Shown one piece after another: positions 63,669 to 64,000 of a DNA stretch of 64,000 bases. A model generated the notes under the pieces. The model ran no database searches and was not told the DNA's origin. It worked only from the letters and a program-made list of their open reading frames with translations. Source of the DNA: Thalassospira marina (GTDB lineage: Bacteria > Pseudomonadota > Alphaproteobacteria > Rhodospirillales > Thalassospiraceae); NCBI RefSeq assembly GCF_002844375.1, contig NZ_CP024199.1, forward strand, positions 1 through 64,000, given 5' to 3'. Both the position numbers and the translations under genes were made by a program. Position 1 is the first letter of the stretch; every line of letters begins with the position of its first letter.

Positions 63669-64000
63669 ATGACGGAAATTCGCCTTGCCACCAATCGCGA
63701 TGGTGACCAGATCAGCGATCTGATTGCCAAAGTATTTGCCGAATATCCCGGTTGTGTTTTTGACCGTGCGGCTGAGTTTCCCGAACTGGATGCCATTGCC
63801 GATGATTTTGCGCCACAGGGCGCGATCTGGGTGGCGGAAAATGCCGATGGGCAGATTATTGGCTGTCTGGGCATCAAACTTTCCGATGATCAAACAGTGG
63901 CCGAACTGCACAAGGTTTATCTGGATAAATCCAGCCGTGGGCAGGGCCTGGCCCAGCGTCTTTTGGCCCATGCGCGGGACTGGCTTTTGGCGCAATACCC
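63669..64000 (+). CDS. GNAT-family N-acetyltransferase (partial)
   Basis: The 5' part of a gene (110 codons visible) runs off the window end, so its length is unknown. The frame begins MTEIRLATNRDGDQISDLIAK and reaches the acetyl-CoA-binding motif A, with LHKVYLDKSSRGQGLAQRLLAHARDWL (the RGxG-like RGQGLA). This marks a GCN5-type acetyltransferase; the acceptor is unknown. AGGAAG lies five bases before the ATG. Confidence 0.82.
   Translation, partial: MTEIRLATNRDGDQISDLIAKVFAEYPGCVFDRAAEFPELDAIADDFAPQGAIWVAENADGQIIGCLGIKLSDDQTVAELHKVYLDKSSRGQGLAQRLLAHARDWLLAQY

Overview
The window reads as one contiguous piece of an alphaproteobacterial chromosome. It opens with dnaA-dnaN-recF-gyrB. GC content looks to be in the mid-50s by eye. 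Gene content and protein style (argD-argF-hslO, rmuC-def-fmt, TRAP and TctABC solute transporters, Cache-type chemoreceptors) suggest a free-living, motile, nutritionally flexible Rhodospirillales member, most like Thalassospira. The genus is my inference and no search was run. I saw no rRNA, tRNA, CRISPR array, insertion sequence or prophage, and codon use shows no obvious foreign island.

Layout. 0.1-6.9 kb: replication start genes dnaA, dnaN, recF, gyrB. 6.9-13.8 kb: a catabolic locus in which a FadR-type regulator and a ThDP enzyme diverge from a beta-hydroxyacid dehydrogenase, a TRAP transporter and a NIPSNAP protein. 13.9-16.7 kb: two short-chain dehydrogenases beside a GlxA-like regulator. 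16.8-19.7 kb: MFS transporter, O-methyltransferase, TetR regulator. 19.9-24.3 kb: two class A penicillin-binding protein paralogues, the first apparently dead at both active sites. 24.5-29.8 kb: a tctCBA-argE operon diverging from a LysR gene. 29.8-33.6 kb: LysE exporter, YgjP-like metallopeptidase, argG, truA. 33.9-40.1 kb: chemoreceptor, qmcA and nfeD, lrgAB, a DUF3500 protein. 40.4-45.9 kb: arsC, recX, a lone ABC-2 permease, argD-argF-hslO. 46.0-50.5 kb: a lipoprotein, then DUF305, a YVTN propeller, an ECF sigma factor and its anti-sigma factor. 50.6-57.9 kb: sulP-uspA, a second chemoreceptor, acs. 58.3-64.0 kb: a glutamate-racemase-like protein with both catalytic cysteines changed to serine, rmuC, def, a DUF429 gene, fmt and a GNAT gene cut by the window end.

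How the genes fit together. Housekeeping units cover replication, arginine synthesis (argG, argD, argF), translation start and end processing (fmt, def), pseudouridylation (truA) and acetate activation (acs). Between them lie small regulator-transporter-enzyme modules, each run by an adjacent regulator: FadR type with TRAP, LysR with TctABC, GlxA with SDRs, and ECF with DUF305 and propeller.

The most unusual items are two intact genes that look like pseudoenzymes of cell-wall metabolism. One is a bifunctional PBP with the transglycosylase glutamate and the whole SxxK/SxN/KTG triad replaced, directly upstream of an intact PBP1A. The other is a MurI-fold protein lacking both catalytic cysteines. 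Also notable are an ArgE deacetylase inside a tripartite tricarboxylate transporter operon and several well-formed operator-like palindromes.
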